Shown: piece after piece, positions 63,391 through 64,000 of the stretch | Numbering within the stretch: the stretch's first letter is position 1 | Layout of the letters: each line of letters opens with the position of its first letter | Assembly: GCA_020635115.1 (NCBI GenBank) | Contig: JACKAK010000007.1 | Location: 124,001 to 188,000 of the forward strand | Length of the DNA: 64,000 nt | Source of the DNA: Halobacteriovoraceae bacterium | GTDB lineage: Bacteria > Bdellovibrionota > Bacteriovoracia > Bacteriovoracales > Bacteriovoracaceae | Direction of reading: 5' to 3' | The notes under the pieces: model-generated | Databases searched by the model: none | What the model was told of the DNA's origin: nothing | Seen by the model: the letters and a program-made list of their open reading frames with translations, nothing else | Made by a program: the position numbers and the translations under genes

Positions 63391-64000
63391 TGTCAATTTT
63401 AATTGAAAATTCCCCATTTATTTCATTTGAAAATTCCCCACTACTAAGTAAAAAATATATTAATTTCTTTTTAATTGATCTTTTCTGTCCTTTAATCGAT
63501 AGCTTTCACCTTTAACATTCACAACTGTACAGTGATGTAAAAGTCTATCTAAAACAGCAGATGCAATTACATTGTCTCCAAAAATACTACCCCATTCAGA
63601 AAAGCTTTTATTAGAGGTTAATATTATTGAATGCTTTTCATATCGTTTTGATATTAATTGAAAAAACAGATTTGCCCCTTGTTTATCAAATGGTAGATAG
63701 CCTACTTCATCGATAATTAGAACTTTGTACTTGGTTAATGTTTTTAGTTTCGTTGCTAAATTATTTTCAAACTGTGATCTATTAAGTGCTGTGATCAATT
63801 CGTGGCAATTCATATAGTAACAACTATATTTGTTTCTAACGGCATCCATTCCGAGAGCTATTGATAAATGAGTTTTTCCAACACCTGGTGGCCCTAGTAG
63901 TATTACGTTCTCTCCATTTTCTACAAAACGCATTGTCCTCAGTTCATTTATGGTTTTTACATCAATAGAAGGTTGATAATTAAAATCAAATTGTTCAAAT
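63391..64000 (-). mobile_element. IS21-family insertion sequence, copy 2 (partial, runs off the edge)
   Basis: It starts with the same TGTCAATTTTAATTGAAAAT tip as copy 1 but keeps both inner repeats (TTGAAAATTCCCCA twice, 24 bases apart). From 63434 to 64000 it appears identical to copy 1 (39408-39974). It has the same orientation as copy 1 and interrupts the recombinase gene. Confidence 0.93.
63460..64000 (-). CDS. istB: IS21 helper ATPase IstB (partial, copy 2)
   Basis: The C-terminal part of IstB with Walker A GPPGVGKTH and Walker B IIDEVGYL. The first ~70 residues and istA lie beyond the window. The visible sequence matches copy 1. Confidence 0.95.
   Translation of the reverse strand, partial: FEQFDFNYQPSIDVKTINELRTMRFVENGENVILLGPPGVGKTHLSIALGMDAVRNKYSCYYMNCHELITALNRSQFENNLATKLKTLTKYKVLIIDEVGYLPFDKQGANLFFQLISKRYEKHSIILTSNKSFSEWGSIFGDNVIASAVLDRLLHHCTVVNVKGESYRLKDRKDQLKRN

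Noticed and set aside
1..64000. CRISPR arrays, rRNA genes, prophage structural genes
   Set aside because: No regularly spaced direct repeats, rRNA-like sequence or phage structural proteins were seen.

Overview
The window looks like chromosome from an AT-rich Gram-negative bacterium of the Bdellovibrionota, most probably a Bacteriovoracia (Bacteriovorax/Halobacteriovorax-type) relative. The reasons are many lipoproteins and Sec-exported proteins of unknown function, several HD-GYP and PilZ-like c-di-GMP genes, and low GC content with strikingly frequent GGCC tetranucleotides. The taxon is an inference, because there is no rRNA gene here.

Positions 1-37143 look like core genome. They hold gamma-glutamyltranspeptidase; a degenerate HD-GYP protein; a five-gene dipeptide ABC transporter operon (dppABCDF order, minus strand, 1-4 nt overlaps); a bufferin-type operon (YceI, two tandem Cys-rich precursors, the DUF692 maturase and DUF2063 partner); sfsA; pyrE; citrate synthase; an Rsm22-type methyltransferase; ribosomal proteins L31, L33 and L28; an HD-GYP protein whose receiver domain lacks the phospho-acceptor Asp; a subtilase; a spore-photoproduct-lyase-like radical SAM protein; an aldo/keto reductase with a GT2 glycosyltransferase; exported proteins around an ISL3-family transposase; a cN-II-type 5'-nucleotidase; and tRNA-Ala(GGC).

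From 37144 the content becomes accessory. A regulatory stretch rich in short repeats precedes a protein with two Xre-like helix-turn-helix domains, then a HigBA-type toxin-antitoxin pair whose promoter carries a palindromic operator. A complete IS21-family element (39389-41547) has cut off the 5' end of a DUF2779 nuclease/exonuclease gene. Directly behind this gene is a three-gene operon of the Lamassu / ABC-three-component type: a Cap4-like nuclease effector, a middle component, and an SMC-like ATPase with a zinc hook. CGNR zinc-finger and CoiA-like genes follow.

Positions 48960-55945 form a nitric-oxide detoxification block: NsrR with a 2Fe-2S ferredoxin, quinol NO reductase (NorZ), RIC/YtfE di-iron repair protein, NnrS, Rnk, and a c-type cytochrome resembling cytochrome c'. 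A TetR regulator is divergent from that cytochrome across a 32-bp operator. Downstream of tetR lies a 1508-residue open frame that joins an RND permease to a TolC-like outer-membrane channel, with no adaptor gene nearby. Then come a DUF1971 cupin, a four-helix membrane protein, and a PepSY / cytochrome b561 / membrane-anchored LuxR-type regulator group. The window ends in a truncated serine-recombinase gene broken by a second, same-orientation IS21 copy that runs off the edge. The two IS21 copies bracket about 22 kb.

The most interesting items are the DUF2779 + Lamassu-like operon at an IS21 junction, the RND-TolC fusion without an adaptor, the bufferin operon, and several c-di-GMP proteins that have lost catalytic or phospho-acceptor residues.
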